DNA of 64,000 nt from Ariolimax columbianus (GCA_036924085.1 JAVGWX010000013.1:48607465-48671464); one strand, 5' to 3'. Counted from the first letter of the stretch, positions 43,967 through 56,067 are shown. The notes: a model not told the origin generated them from the letters alone. Numbers and translations: made by a program.

Positions 43967-44130
43967 GGGGACGGCGTGGCCTAGTGGTTAAGTGGCATGG
44001 CTCACAACCAGAAGGTGCTGGGTTCGATCCCCATCACAGCACCGGTCGTTACCCCGGGGAAGCAAACCCTTAGAAAATGCAGGAGGAAGCAGACCCTTGT
44101 ATAAAATGCATGCTGAAGTCGGATGCACTG
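43967..44130 (+). mobile_element. 3'-truncated SINE-A copy
   Basis: ggggacggcgtggcctagtgg head, B-box ggttcgatcccc, and core tgctgaagtcggatgcactg at the end. The rest of the body and the A tail are absent. Confidence 0.88.
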
Positions 44131-45480
44131 GGAACAGTGCCACGTGTTGTGTCACCCCGTCCTGCTGGCACAATGCCGTTTGGTCCGCCAATGCTTATTC
44201 GTCCAGTTTATAACTGATCTAAGCCAGTTATACGGGCTTCGATCACAGCTGACACATCATATATGGGGGGTCGTTCCACTATCTGTCACCCGTGGGCGAG
44301 CCTGGTTGGGTGTGTCACACGAACTGTCTCGTGCCTGGGTTAACTGGTTAATGGTGGTGGGAGGGGGGGGGGGGAACGTAAAGTGATTGAAAGAGAAAAT
44401 CTTGGCAAATTGGACCATCAAGACGAAAGACATGTGTGTCTGAAATCCACTTGCAACATAAGTTCTATGTAGAAATGATACCTGTACTGAACAAGTAAAA
44501 TATAGTCCCACAGCCGACACTGTTCTCGGGGGGAGGAGGTGTTAGAAACTTCATCGTACCAGGCCACAGGTTGTTTATGAGGTGGCGGTGGCCAGTTCCT
44601 TTCCTCGTTGCCTTTTCTTCCTTAACAGTAAGCCAGGTACCCATTAATAGCTTGGATCGACTGGAGTGTACCGTAAATATACCTATATTGTTTCGCTTGT
44701 ATTATAATGAGATGTTAATGTTTGAGATTTGGTTGGTTGATCGAATCACGTGATTTTATCATAAGTAGGTTAAGATAACGAGGGGCTGCCAGGTATTAAT
44801 TATGGACGTCGTTCATTTTTTTTTAAAGTTAATCTGAGATGGGGCGGAGGGGAAGAGATGGTAGCGCTGATAGGGAGGGGCTGGGGAGAGGCTGAATGGT
44901 GAAGGCACGAGCGGTTTTAGTAGGGATGGGTTGGGGAGAGAGAGGTAGTGGGTTGGGAATAGGTAAAGCTTAGCAGAGTGATGAACTGGTTGAAGTAGGG
45001 CAGGCGGGCTGGTTGAGGGAGGGTGGTCAGAACCGGGTGGGTGGAAGAAGGGATGGGCAGTTAGGGTGGGGTGATTTACGGAATGAGGGGGTGGGGGGGG
45101 ATGAGGTAGGATGGAAGGGAGGGGTAAGATAATGGTTCTGTAGAAGGAGGACGTGTCGGACACATTGAGAGGGTGAGGGGGCTGGTTAGGGTTGGAAGAC
45201 GAGGAAAGAGTGCATTGAGGACGTGAGACAGGGTGCGGGAAGAGGGGGGAGGGGGACCTTTCATTGATGTTATTTCGTTCATATTGTGCAGACTGACGAG
45301 CAAGTTTGCTGGGCTGGTATTGCAAATTTAAAAAACATGTGAGCTGCAATTACTGTAGCCCATCTGATTATTAGCTTTACTACAATCTGTTTAACGTCTG
45401 AGTGGCAGAACAGTTGGAGTGCGTATAAATTGCAACAGAAAGGACTTGATTCACTCACCAATGTCTGTACGCTCCAGTCT
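44131..45480. other. No gene; purine-rich G-rich stretch
   Basis: Positions 44830-45260 are GA/G-rich on plus, giving long proline/serine-rich minus frames (178 codons). These are low complexity. A G run lies at 44361-44374. Confidence 0.55.
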
Positions 45481-45486
45481 CATCAT

Positions 45487-45858
45487 CATCATCATGTCCT
45501 TTATTAGAACGTCGCTCCCATCACAGTCTGTCTGAAAGAAACTCGTTCTCTTGCCAAAACTCCAGCCTCCGCCACAGTCATACCCAGGCATTCCTCGATA
45601 TCTTGGTGCCATCGTTTTCTTGGTCTACCCCTTCCTCTTTTGCCTGGCACCATACCTTCCATCACCGTTCTCTCAAGACCGTTGTGTCTCTTGATGTGAC
45701 CAAAGTATTTGCATTTTCTAGCCAAAATGGAATTGATAAACCAGTTCTCCTCTATGCTCAACTCTTGCTGAATGTCTACATTTGTTTTTTTCTCTGTCCA
45801 TGGTATTTTGAGGATCTCTCTGCAACATTTTGACTCGAAGGATTCGATTCTTTGTCTA
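45487..45858 (-). mobile_element. RTE-like LINE 3' fragment
   Basis: The minus strand ends at catcatcatcat (GAT tail at 45481-45494) and encodes MSIEENWFINSILARKCKYF, GHIKRHNGLERTVMEGMVPG and RGRPRKRWHQDIEE. It is 5'-truncated at about 45858. It is the same subfamily as 39245. Confidence 0.87.
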
Positions 45859-46117
45859 CCCAGTTAGGAAAGGACACCTAGACAAAGAAGGGACCCCACC
45901 TCAGACAAATCTTAATCCTATTGCAATGAAGCCCATAACTCTATATCCCAGATGCAGTAGCTGGTATGAAACTATCTTGTCTTTTTTTTCAACATGCGTG
46001 GTTGGTTTCTCACTTTTCTCGACTTTCAGCAGCCTACCCAGTTGTAAATGGGAAATTGATTTAACTCATTCAATCCGGAATATGTGTGGCCTATTCTTTG
46101 TTCTTAGTCGACATGTA

Positions 46118-46465
46118 CTTCTACAGAGGCCAATGCCCTTGTGCAGATCCTAGCTCTGGTCTTAGCTGGGTGTAGCCGGAGGCAGATTTTCTGCTTAGTG
46201 GGTTAGGTCGGAGCAGCTTATTACTCCGCTGCGTTGGGACAAGTGCTGTGGAGGGTGGTTAACTGTTATGCCAGCCCATCTTAATAGACTCAAACGCTAG
46301 AGCAAAGTAGACCCGCAGCTTATTAGGCGCCATCTATGCTGATCTTAACAAACCACCTAACCATGATCCGTGTTATGCCATGTTACACAGTTAGTCGTAT
46401 GACATGCTCTCCTTTGGGAAGTGGTGCTATTCTTGTCCTTGTCATACACAAAGACCCCGGCTCAG
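46118..46465 (+). repeat. Rep-1 copy
   Basis: gtgcagatcctagctctgg, agcagcttattactccgct, ttaggcgccatctatgctg, gttatgccatgttacacag and gctattcttgtccttgtcat all match 18015-18415. Confidence 0.87.
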
Positions 46466-47274
46466 CACTCGGGACATGCTTGGCCTCAGGAAACAATTAG
46501 TTTAAGAAATACAACTTTCATTGCAAGGGAAGTAATAATAATAATAGTTGTCCACCACAAGCGGAGATGACCACGTCGTCTGACATGGATATGTATATGT
46601 GACCGTGTACGATTGTACAGTCCGGTCTGAGCATGACAGACTCTACCAGACCTGGGACACGTGGGGACAGCGATAGTAATTGGGCTGTTTGATATTATGT
46701 CCTTTCGTTCAGGTTTTTTAGTTGTTGTTTTTTTTTTTGTGCGAATCTTTAATGGTTCAATGCTCAGCGATGCGGGCACCATGGGTGATGTTAGTGCGAC
46801 ATTCTGATCGGTTCGGAGCAAGCAGCTTCAAAACAGCGATGTCAATTGAGAAATTGTTTATAGAAACTGTTAGATTGTCTTTGTATCGTTTCTGTCCTCC
46901 CTCACTCCCCTCCCCCCTCCAACCCCCCCCCCCTCCCCAAACCCCCACCCCGCTTCCCCTTCCGGCGAGCTCTTTTCTGTCCTGAGCATTCGATCTGGGC
47001 TCTCTGCAGCAGCAGCGTATGGATGCTAGAGAGTCTCGTCCTGTTGAGGACTACAGAGTTGGGCACTCTGTCTTGTCAATCGATCCTGACCGGCCAAAGC
47101 AGACAGCTTGTGTGGAAATGATTGTTTCCTGTCAAGTAATAATACACTGAAGTATAGTAGACCTTTATTAGATAACAAAGTGTTTGGAATTGATTTCAGA
47201 ATACAGAGCAAACATATAATATAGAAGGACCTATCGCATTTATGTGTAACCTGTTCTAACCCGACACATTGTCT
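46466..47274. other. No gene recognised; C-rich patch
   Basis: A C-rich run at 46905-46960. Small frames show no recognised domain. Confidence 0.5.
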
Positions 47275-47570
47275 GAATTTTGAGACAGTTCGTAAGTCGA
47301 TATAAAGGCTCTGTGACATTTTGAGACAGTTCGTAAGTTATTGAATTTGCTCTGTTTTTTTTTTTAAAGACAGTTCATTAGCAGATATAATTGCCATGTA
47401 TCATTTTGAGATAGTTGTAAGCCAATGTAATAGCTATTTTCAGGTATTTTCAGACAGTTCGTAAGTGGATGTAATGGCTCTGTGGTTCTTTTAAGAGAAT
47501 TCAAAAGCCAATGTAACGGCTTTGAAGCATTTTCAGACAGTTCGTAAGCCCGTGAATTGGCCCTGTGGTG
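47275..47570. repeat. Degenerate tandem repeat of about 55 bp, about 5-6 copies
   Basis: Each unit contains attttgagacagttcgtaag and a gtaatggctctgtg-type end, with many indels. Confidence 0.8.
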
Positions 47571-48639
47571 TTTTGTTTGTTTGTTTTTGTTTGTTGTTGT
47601 TTTTTTTGTTGTTTTTTTTTGTTAAAACAGGTCATATGCGGGTGTATTTAATCTGCGAGATGAATCAATCCACAAATCGGAAAGCCTTTCAGCGAGGAAG
47701 CGAACTGGGGTCAAACCGACCAGACAAAAAAGCTGAGACAATGAAGTGTTTAACACTTGATCTTCCACGGACATACTTGCTATTGCGGAAGATATATCTT
47801 ATCTTAGAAACCCCAAGAGACATGTTTTGGGGCCTGTGTGTCAATGATATCTTGCCTCTTGGGGATTTTGTTTTTTTTACCCCAGAACACGACCCTCACG
47901 CGTATCCATCGGCCAGAAAATGCCACGCCTCATTATAAATATTATTAATATTCACAACCCAATCTAGTTAGCTAAATTAAATGGGTCATTGAGGTTCTAT
48001 TAAAGTGAAAAGTTGATCTCATTAAATGAGAACACCGTCGCCTGTTCAGGAGATTGTGGGACGCTAACATTTCCAGGGCGTTTCAATTGAGTCATCACCG
48101 GACGGCAAAATGGAATCGCGGATAAATGATCTTATTATGGGCGGTGTCCCAATCAACGAAATCACCCCCGACAAAAACACCCTGATTTCCAGGCTCCGTG
48201 TCTCGACATGGAAGCCCGGATGAAGAAATGGGTGGCCAATTCGACAGGACCTAAGCCGTAAAGAATCCCTGCTGAAGATTGGAAATACCAACGGTCGTGA
48301 CCTTACGGTGAACGGGGGTGGCAGTCTGGCGGGTCAACGGGTTTTGACAACCTTGACCTTGATTATATCTCATCCAGTATTGCCATCGATAAACCATAGA
48401 CCCATTGTATAACCCTACAATCATGTCATAAAAAGGGGCTAAATAAGGTTGTGTTTGGGACTAGTAACCTCATCATCTAATAAAAAACATTGTTCATGCC
48501 GCTAAAATAGCTGTGATCTAGGTTTCCTGTAACTGGGTCAACTGCAGTTAAAACCTATGCTTCACATTGGAACAAAAATATCATGGTTTTTAATGTTTGG
48601 AAATGGGCTGCCTTTGTTGTGGTTGTTACGTATCCAGCA
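47571..48639. other. No gene recognised
   Basis: A 138-codon plus frame (47522-47938) begins in the degenerate repeat and has no recognised motif; it is not called. T/G-rich patch at 47575-47625. Confidence 0.45.
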
Positions 48640-49330
48640 GAATCCGGGCTCTCGCCCTTCCACCCAATGACATGTAATTTAATATGCACGCTTATCAGTT
48701 GTTCTCTAATGTCATACAAATTTATTTGGCCTCTAAGGAAGAAACATTTGTCTTAAATTGTTGAGCACCGAGCACTCAAAGAGATGACAATCAACGGTTT
48801 CATAAGGGTGTGTACAGAGCTGGCACTCAGGAGTGAGTTATGGTTGGATTCGGTTCAGGTGCTTGTTTAGTGGGATGTGTTGGGTTGTCTGTCGGAAATT
48901 GTGCTCTGATCTTTCCTTGTAAGTGGGTTATACTGTCATGTGACCGTGTTTCCCATGGTCCATCTTTTCAGCCAAATTTCTTTGTTTGCTGTTCTTATGA
49001 GCTGTTTGACTGTTTGTAAAGTTATAGCTGTGTGTGGCTGTTCTTGTATTGATTCCTTCTTTGCAAGTCTGTCTGCCTTGTCATTGCCATACGTGCGTGA
49101 ATCCACAGAGATCCACTGCATAACTATTTTGACAACATGGGAAGTAATAATGTTGTCCATGTCTAGATATATTTCGATAAAGTCGGGTCTACAATGACCA
49201 GCAACTTCTAATGCTTGAAGACCTGACATCAAATCTGTGAAAATAACAATGTTTTGGGCCTTTGATGGAAAGGGATCCAAAACGATTATCAGATGGTACA
49301 TAGAGGCTTCAAGTGCAGTGAGTGGCTAAC
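48640..49330 (-). mobile_element. RNase-H-type LINE fragment
   Basis: The minus frame 49301-48936 encodes IVIFTDLMSGLQALEVAGHC, then IVMQWISVDSRTYGNDKADR and LAKKESIQEQPHTAITLQTV: the third and fourth acidic blocks of RNase H and the segment after it. Further 3' it is decayed, with a possible AHL/CS-type finger remnant. It is a distinct family from 60.7 kb. Confidence 0.72.
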
Positions 49331-49483
49331 TTCAAAAGGGGTAAGCTGCAGAGATAATCTTTATTCCAAATTGGAGTACAAATTACAATGGTGATAATGA
49401 CCAATATCAATATTTTTTAAAACCACACAAAAACAAATGTCCTAACATTTTTCCCATTGCTGACGTAGTCGATGGGTTTTGAA

Positions 49484-49634
49484 GGCTGACCGCTTCTGTC
49501 GCCACGTCGTGTGTTGGCTATGTTTGTTTATTTCAACCCCAACAGAAAAACAACATAAGCCACACCTGGAATTCGAACCGCTGCCCTCCTTGTCGGCAGG
49601 TAGGCCTGGAAACCATTAGGCCACGCGCTCATTT
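49484..49634 (-). mobile_element. SINE-D copy (tRNA-derived)
   Basis: The minus strand starts gagcgcgtggcctaatggtt (A-box-like), carries ggttcgaattcc (B-box), then gttgtttttctgttgggg and acacgacgtggcgacagaag. It matches 15661-15803. Confidence 0.78.
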
Positions 49635-49984
49635 ATATTTAAAAACATATATTTATGGAACGAGTTGATTGAATTACGGGCTGTGTTCACCAAGGATCCG
49701 ACCTTAATTGTTACCGCAGCAACAAATAAAGCAAATATACCTCCCTTCGGCAGGTATAGAGGCCGTTATGCGAATGAGTGAATTTTTCCCGTCCGCAGAT
49801 TGCGTCAGTCGCTGGCAGTCAATATTTCAGTGTTGATTGGTTGAGTGTAGTTAACAAAGTTGACCGTTTTGTTTTACTCCCGTGGAGTTGTGCACCACGA
49901 GTACGCACCAAAATGTCATAGTATTGCTAAATAGTACAACCTAGAGGTCATCCGTCGCCATCGTGATACTGTTCGACGCAAACA
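49635..49984. other. No gene recognised
   Basis: No supported feature. Confidence 0.5.
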
Positions 49985-50330
49985 ACCGAACCTGTGGACA
50001 ACCGGACCTGTAGACAACCGAACCTGTGGACAACCGGACCTGTGGACATCCGGACCTGTAGACAACCGGACCTGTTCACAACCGGACCTTTTGACAACCG
50101 TACCTGTAAACAACCGGACCTGTAGACAACCGGACCTGTAGAAAACCGGACCTGTGGAAAACCGAACCTGTAGACAACCGGACCTGTGGAAAACCGAATC
50201 TGTAGACAACCGGACCTGTAGACAACCGGACCTGTGGACAACCGGACCTGTGGACAACCGGACCTGTAGACAACCGGACCTGTAGACAACCGGACCTGTG
50301 GACAACCGGACCTGTGGACAACCGGACAAC
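49985..50330. repeat. 16-bp tandem repeat, about 21 copies
   Basis: Units are acaaccggacctgtgg or acaaccggacctgtag, plus aaaaccg and cgaatc variants. All three minus frames are open because the unit lacks stops, so the 137-codon frame is an artefact. Confidence 0.95.
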
Positions 50331-50461
50331 CTTCCTTTGGTTCGTCAGGTTCCCTGTTCTCCTGGGTTAGGCTCTTTGCGTTTGTTTGCTGTTCCCCAAG
50401 TTGATAATTCCGCTGTAAAGAACCCGATTTGAGTCACGTGAAGATATTATGCAGAATGTGA

Positions 50462-51015
50462 AGACCCAGTATCACCCCAATGATGCCTCCCTTAAATTCT
50501 TCCAACAATAACATGATCGCTGAGTGGAATCTGTCCTCTGTGAGAGGTCTGTGGAGTCCCAAAGAGAGTACTTTGAATAAGATCACATATAATGAGGCCA
50601 AGACCATTATTAAAGCCAACTTCAGGGTAAAATGGGCTGATCAACACCGCGACTTCAGAAAAGAAGACAGCTACTTTAACTTAACTAGAGAAGAGAAAGT
50701 CATCATCTTCAGACTGAGAACTGGGCATAACAGACTCAAGGTTCATCTTTACAACAAAATGAGGATTGGGACAGATGACAAGTGTCCTTGTGGGGAGCAT
50801 ATCATGACCGTGGAACACATCCTGCAAAGCTGCACGCTCACGCAGGAAAAGAGAGAACAATACTGACCTCGTGAGACAGATATGAGACAAAAGCTGTATG
50901 GAGATGAAACAGCCTGCCAAACAACGGTGTCCGTTGTAAGAGAAACCGGAACCTTGAAGAAGAAGAAGAAGAAGAAGAAGAAGAAGAAGAAGAAGAAGAA
51001 GAAGAAGAAGAAGGA
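50462..51015 (+). mobile_element. RNase-H-type LINE 3' end with GAA tail
   Basis: The plus frame 50480-50866 encodes LNKITYNEAKTIIKANFRVK, VIIFRLRTGHNRLKVHLYNK and CPCGEHIMTVEHILQSC (C-x-C-x8-H-x4-C finger). It then ends in accttgaagaagaagaagaa, with (GAA)n from 50957 to 51015. The RNase H domain itself is missing, so it is 5'-truncated. Confidence 0.87.
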
Positions 51016-51532
51016 AGAAGAAGAATGGGATTAGTGTTGCAAATATCCTGGTGAGTAATTTTTCCGGCCCAAAGGATGGATATATTTTGAACACACCTAG
51101 TATGTCTAGAAATGTGTATACTCAGCCCGTTTCCATGGATATGTCATGCAGAATATCTTGTTCTGGCTTTCTCATTAGTGTAATTCTTAAACTTACCAAA
51201 GGCGCAACCGATTACAAGTCAGCGGGGGTGGGGGGGGGGGGGAATAACGGAGACAGAGGGAGCAGGACAGAAGCCGGACAGAAGTAGTGAAACCAACGCC
51301 CCTGCTCGTGCCTGACCATGATCAAGACAAAAATGGCGAATAGTAACCTCAAAACATCAGCCCAGACCGCTAGAGCTACAGAATAGAGGCATGAGGGCGA
51401 CTTCAATTTGCACGAACAATCCAAACGTATACTGGTCACTTTGTGACAAGACTAGTTAGTTGCTCATCGCAAACGAAGACTGTGACAGCGTCAGACACGT
51501 TTTTAATGGATCAAAGAGTTCAATACCACGAC
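51016..51532. other. No gene recognised
   Basis: G run at 51228-51242; no supported feature otherwise. Confidence 0.5.
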
Positions 51533-51960
51533 CAGTGCATGAGCTGCAGCGACCAACGACTCAAAGCTGACTGCTAGCGTCAGGGCCAGAGAACCAGATC
51601 TGCTAAAACTCTTCTACACCTCCACGTGGTGATCCTGGATAACAGGTTGCAACAGAGCAGACTGGCTAAGGAGAAGGGATCGAAGGGGGAAGGCTGTTCC
51701 GGTGCCGAAAAATGTCATGTTGTAGTCGGATATGTCGGACCGAAAAGTACAAATATCAGAGTCAAGATGTAAACTAGGACACAACGCATTCCGTTCTCCG
51801 GATAACATCCTAATACATGCAAGGCCCTTTTCATGGTTTGGTACCGGGAGATTTAGAATGAAGAAGAAAATGAAAAAGAAGAAGAATAGGAAGAAGAAAA
51901 AGAATAAGCGGAAGGAGAAGAAGAAGGGTGGAGGAAGGACGAAGGAATCCAAAAAGATAA
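51533..51960 (+). mobile_element. SINE-C copy with expanded purine tail
   Basis: The body runs to tgaagtcgg-type core (here tgtagtcggatatgtcgg) and gggagatttagaatgaagaa. The tail expands as imperfect gaa/aag repeats to about 51960. Confidence 0.87.
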
Positions 51961-52289
51961 TATCCTAGGTCGCAGGACTAATTTTTCGTCCTAGTTAGCA
52001 GGACTACTTTTTCTCATTAAAATTTGAACGCAATGCATCTTCTAATGTCCCATGGCGCAATGCCAACTATTTCGTAAACGTGTTCCTTTTGCGTCAGTTT
52101 AAGGTACCCTGTCGGACATTCAACATATAGAATTAAAAAACTGAAATGAGTCAGAAGACCTAACGAACCTCTTGAACAGTTGGCATCAAAGTCTTTTGCA
52201 ATTTCATAAGAGATTGAGTACCTATGGGTCTGCTGGTTTGCAGTAGGGTCGATTATGTGTAGCATAGTGTAATAAAAGCGCGTGAGAGC
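51961..52289. other. No gene recognised
   Basis: AT-rich; no supported feature. Confidence 0.5.
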
Positions 52290-52860
52290 TGTCTGTCTAC
52301 GCTGGTGACGCCAGGAGACTAAATCATTTTCACGTGAACTGTCTGAGACGCATTCTGCATATACGCTGGCAGGACCATATCATAGATACTGAAGCGCTGT
52401 CCAGAGCCAACATGCAAAGTATTCATGCACTTTTGCAAACATCCTAATTGAGATGGGCTGGTCACCTTGTCCGAATGTCAGACGAAAGGCTTCCAAAAAA
52501 GGCTCATGTGTAGAGAACTGGGTGAAGGAGAACGATCACAAGGACGTCCAAAAAAAACGTTTCAAGGACAGTCTGAAGCAGCCCCTTAAGTGATGTCAAA
52601 TAGACCTTAACACCTGGGAGAATCTGGCTCACAATCGCCCAACATGGAAGGGCACGGTCACAGATTGCGTTGAACTCAGCGAGGGTCCCCGTATCCAGGC
52701 AGCCCAGGATAGACGCGCAGTCAGGAAGTCAAGAGCACAGAAAATAGCAGAGACAACTGCAGACTACGTTTGCAGGTCGTGTCATAGACATTTCCAGGCA
52801 CGAATTGACTTTATCAGTCATTAGCGCGCACACATACTCAAGGCTAGATCATGACATGTG
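52290..52860 (+). mobile_element. RTE-like LINE 3' fragment with terminal C2H2 finger
   Basis: Plus-strand frames with shifts give the GWSPCPNVRRKASKK block, then KRFKDSLKQPLK, CQIDLNTWENLAHNRPTWKG, AVRKSRAQKIAETTADYVC and CRSCHRHFQARIDFISH. It is the same group as 37880-38290. Confidence 0.8.
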
Positions 52861-53555
52861 ATAATGTTGGTGGTCCTCGTCCACGCTAATGGACGAATTA
52901 TTAGCGTAATAAACAAGCGTGTTCCTAATTGTATCTCTTATACCCAAATCTTATCAACACATTTCAAGACTACCCGGCTGATGTTCCTTAGCATGCCTGC
53001 CTAGATAATGTATTATTCTCTTTATATCCATACGGTTAATTCGCAGAAAAATGGTCTTCCTGAATAACAATCCCACTTATTTTTGCTTGCTCATTAAATT
53101 TAGTTGTATTTTGTTTAAATATTTCACGATCCACAAATTAGACTGCGTGATGCCCATGGGTTGCCAGTTGGACAGCCTGATCTTAAATAAGCGTACTCGT
53201 CTAGCAGATCACTTGAATGCGGTACGCTGACGCGTGGGTGGGCTAGATTCCTAGTCAGGAGATGTTACAATATGGAGCGTGAAACATCAACAGACTGTCA
53301 ATCGAAGTGGAGATCAGAGCACAACCTAACCTACCTACCCTCGCTTCTTGCTGTTCCGGATTCCGAGTTCGGCGTAAAATAAACCATGCCGCGCTCACAG
53401 TGTTACCCAGGCTAATTGTGCTCAAGGGACCTTCTTTGCTGGTGCCTTTTGTTTGGTCTGTCAATATGGAGGATCTTCGTCTTGCCGTCAGTCTGTTTTG
53501 TGAGCGAGTTCGCGTTTGTTTGTTTGTTTGCATTATCTTATGATGGACGGTCTCC
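52861..53555. other. No gene recognised
   Basis: No supported feature; small frames only. Confidence 0.5.
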
Positions 53556-53925
53556 CACTTTTGTTTCTGTTTCTAAGAATCGACGTCACTGTACTCCGGG
53601 CGTCCCCATAGGTGCGGAATTTCTCTCAGCAAATGGCGTAGGGTATGGATGTTGATGGTCTCTGAAGCTCGCTGGTTGTACACTCTCCTTCTCCGTCCTC
53701 TCATGCGTCATACTCCGCTCGAACCTCGTATCATTTCGGAACTTTGCAGTCTGTGGATTGCTGCTTCATCTATTGCGGTGTCCTTATCTAGCAGGCGGTT
53801 ATTCATTGATTTCAAAATGTCATTTCTATCCATCACTAGTGTGCCCATGATAGGAGCGTGTGAAGCCAAGATGTCAGCTCTTTCATTGCCCTGAACCCCG
53901 GCATGAGCAGGACAGTAGATCCAGG
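53556..53925 (-). mobile_element. RNase-H-type LINE fragment
   Basis: The minus frame reads WIYCPAHAGVQGNERADILA (last acidic block of RNase H), MDRNDILKSMNNRLLDKDTA, and a further conserved LRHLL/PEYSDVDS-like end. It is 5'-truncated where a GAA/AAC-rich tract begins on the plus strand. Confidence 0.75.
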
Positions 53926-53939
53926 TCAATAAGCTTGGA

Positions 53940-54182
53940 CAACAACAAGAACAAGTAGAAGAAACAATAAAAGAAGAAAAAAAAGAAACGAAGACAAAGA
54001 AGAACAACAACAAAGAAGAAGAAGAAGAAGAAAAAAGACGAATCAGAAGAAGAAGAAGAAGAACAAGAGAAGAGCAAGAACAACAACATCAAGACAAGAA
54101 CAAGAAAAACAAGAAAGAAAGAACAAACAGAAGAAGAAGAAGAAGAAGAAGAAGAAGAAGAAGAAGAAGAAGAAGAAGACAG
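53940..54182. repeat. GAA/AAC-rich polypurine tract
   Basis: A plus-strand purine-rich tract of gaagaa and gaacaa repeats. A pure (GAA)16-like run lies near 54130-54179. Confidence 0.92.
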
Positions 54183-54517
54183 AACAAGAAGGATGAAAGT
54201 AACAACATTGTCTCTCACTCTAGCAGAGAAGCCCCAACCAAAGCTATCACCGCCCAATACGATTCATCGGTCTACGTGACAGCATCACTATCATCGCTTA
54301 TCAGCGGAGACCCGCCTTCCTGTTGCGTCATTCGCCTCGCGCCTTGCCCATTGTGATAATGGACCGTCGGTGGGAAGGGATTCGATCTGTCTGTCTGGAT
54401 CCATTGTTCCTCTCTGATGTTATCATATTGCCTTCATGGCGGAATCTGCTAGCCTCTTTGGTGTTCTTCACGTGATCGAATCCCATGTGCTCTTCTCTTG
54501 TTGGTATCATTTTGTTA
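54183..54517. other. No gene recognised
   Basis: Precedes the 26-bp array; no supported feature. Confidence 0.5.
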
Positions 54518-55135
54518 TTCTATTGATGGGAGCCTCCATGTCCTTCTCTTGATGGTAGCCTCCATGTCCTTCTATTGATGGTAGCCTCCATATCCTTCTA
54601 TTGATGGTAGCCTCCGTGTCCTTCTATTGAAGGTAGCCTTCATGTCCTTCTATTAATAGTAGCGTCCATGTCCTTCTCTTGTTGGTAGTCTCCATGTACT
54701 TCTATTGAAGGTAACCTTCATGTCCTTCTATTGATAGTAGCCTTCATGTTCTTCTCTTGATGGTAGCATCCATGTACTTCTATTGATGGTAGCTTCCATG
54801 TCTTTCTATTGATGGTATCATCATGTCCTTCTATTGATGGTAGCCTCCATGTCCTTCTATTGATGGTATCATCATGTCCTTCTATTGATAGTAGCCTCCA
54901 TGTCCTTCTATTGATGGTATCATCATGTCCTTCTATTGATGGTAGCCTCCATGTCTTTCTATTGATGGTATCATCATGTCCTTCTATTGATGGTATCATC
55001 ATGTCCTTCTATTGATGGTAGCCTCCATGTCTTTCTATTGATGGTATCATCATGTCCTTCTATTGATGGTAGCCTCCATGTCCTCTTATTGATGGTAGCC
55101 TCCATACCCTTCTATCTGCACATCCTTCTATTGAT
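54518..55135. repeat. 26-bp tandem repeat, about 23 copies
   Basis: Units are cttctattgatggtagcctc plus catgtc, alternating with a shorter cttctattgatggtatcatc form in the second half. That alternation suggests a two-unit higher-order repeat. Confidence 0.93.
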
Positions 55136-55524
55136 GGTTTTCCCCCACTTGTTATTTTACTGCACACTTACCCTCTATTTTCAATCCAGTATTGCTTTCA
55201 GAAAGTTGTTGTCTTTCGCTCTATCGAAGATAAAATTTAACAAAAACATTGCTTGTGTGCAATATCATGACTCTAAGAGCAAGCAGCCTTTATTCCGTAT
55301 TCATATAGTTCTCATGATAGATCCTTAAATGGAATAACCGTAGCAATTATAGTTGATAAATGTCTGGAGACGCAGATATCATGTCCATGTGAAGTGTAGC
55401 GATACCACAATTCAAACCTTATGTTTTGCATGTAGAGGTTGCTAGTCCCATAAACAATCATGTATACTTTTAAGGTTACCGTGGACCTAGAGTTTATCAC
55501 CTGGCTATCTCTCGTGTTACATCC
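55136..55524. other. No gene recognised
   Basis: No supported feature. Confidence 0.5.
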
Positions 55525-55798
55525 ATCATCATCACCACCACCAGTCCTGTAACCTACAAGGACGATGATTCACCGTTATTGCAGTTTGTCGAACCAGTTC
55601 ACGCCATACGTCTCGATCTTTCTCCAGGGTATTAGTTTCAGCTATAGACCTTCCCGTCCACTCTTTTATATTATCCTCCCATCTCTTTTTAAGTCTCCCT
55701 CTCACACGCTTCATAGGCACAGTGCCTTGCAGTACGGTCTTGGTCAGTACCACCGATCGTGATATATGTCCATACCATGTCAATTTTCGTGTTTTGAC
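55525..55798 (-). mobile_element. RTE-like LINE 3' fragment
   Basis: The minus strand encodes KLTWYGHISRSVVLTKTVLQ, RVRGRLKKRWEDNIKEWTGR and RELVRQTAITVNHRPCRLQD. It is followed by a catcatcaccaccacc tail, i.e. GAT/GGT repeats on its strand. It is 5'-truncated near the SINE-B junction. Confidence 0.82.
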
Positions 55799-56067
55799 TA
55801 TAAAAGTAAAGTAAAATAAAGTAACCCATAGCATTACTGCCGTAGGGGTGTGAGGTGTTAGCGATCTCACATTTAAAAGTTTCAGCGTTATGAGGGCGGT
55901 AGCCATCTCCTCTCCCTCACGGCTTTTATATCCCGGTATCCATTTAAGGATGGGTCGACCCAGGGGCCATTGCGGTCTGAAAAAAACATTACTGCCTCAA
56001 CTGGGGAATGAACCCAGGACCACTTAGATGCGAAGCCAGCGCGCTAACCACTGCGCTATGCGGCTCA
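55799..56067 (-). mobile_element. SINE-B copy
   Basis: Reverse complement of the SINE-B body: gtaaagtaaaataaagtaac, gccgtaggggtgtgaggtg, ggggaatgaacccaggacca (B-box), gcgctaaccactgcgctatg (A-box). Confidence 0.92.

Noticed and set aside
43967..44040. A genuine tRNA gene
   Set aside because: Head of a SINE-A; the same sequence is dispersed at 951, 29120 and 37599.
44813..45349. A 178-codon proline/serine-rich protein
   Set aside because: Low-complexity pyrimidine-rich strand with no domain or splice evidence.
47522..47938. A 138-codon plus-strand protein
   Set aside because: It starts inside a degenerate tandem repeat and includes a T-run-encoded Phe/Leu stretch; no recognisable motif.
49985..50330. 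CRISPR or protein repeat (STGPVVHRSGC)
   Set aside because: Contiguous 16-bp units without spacers; the open frames are a by-product of a stop-free unit.
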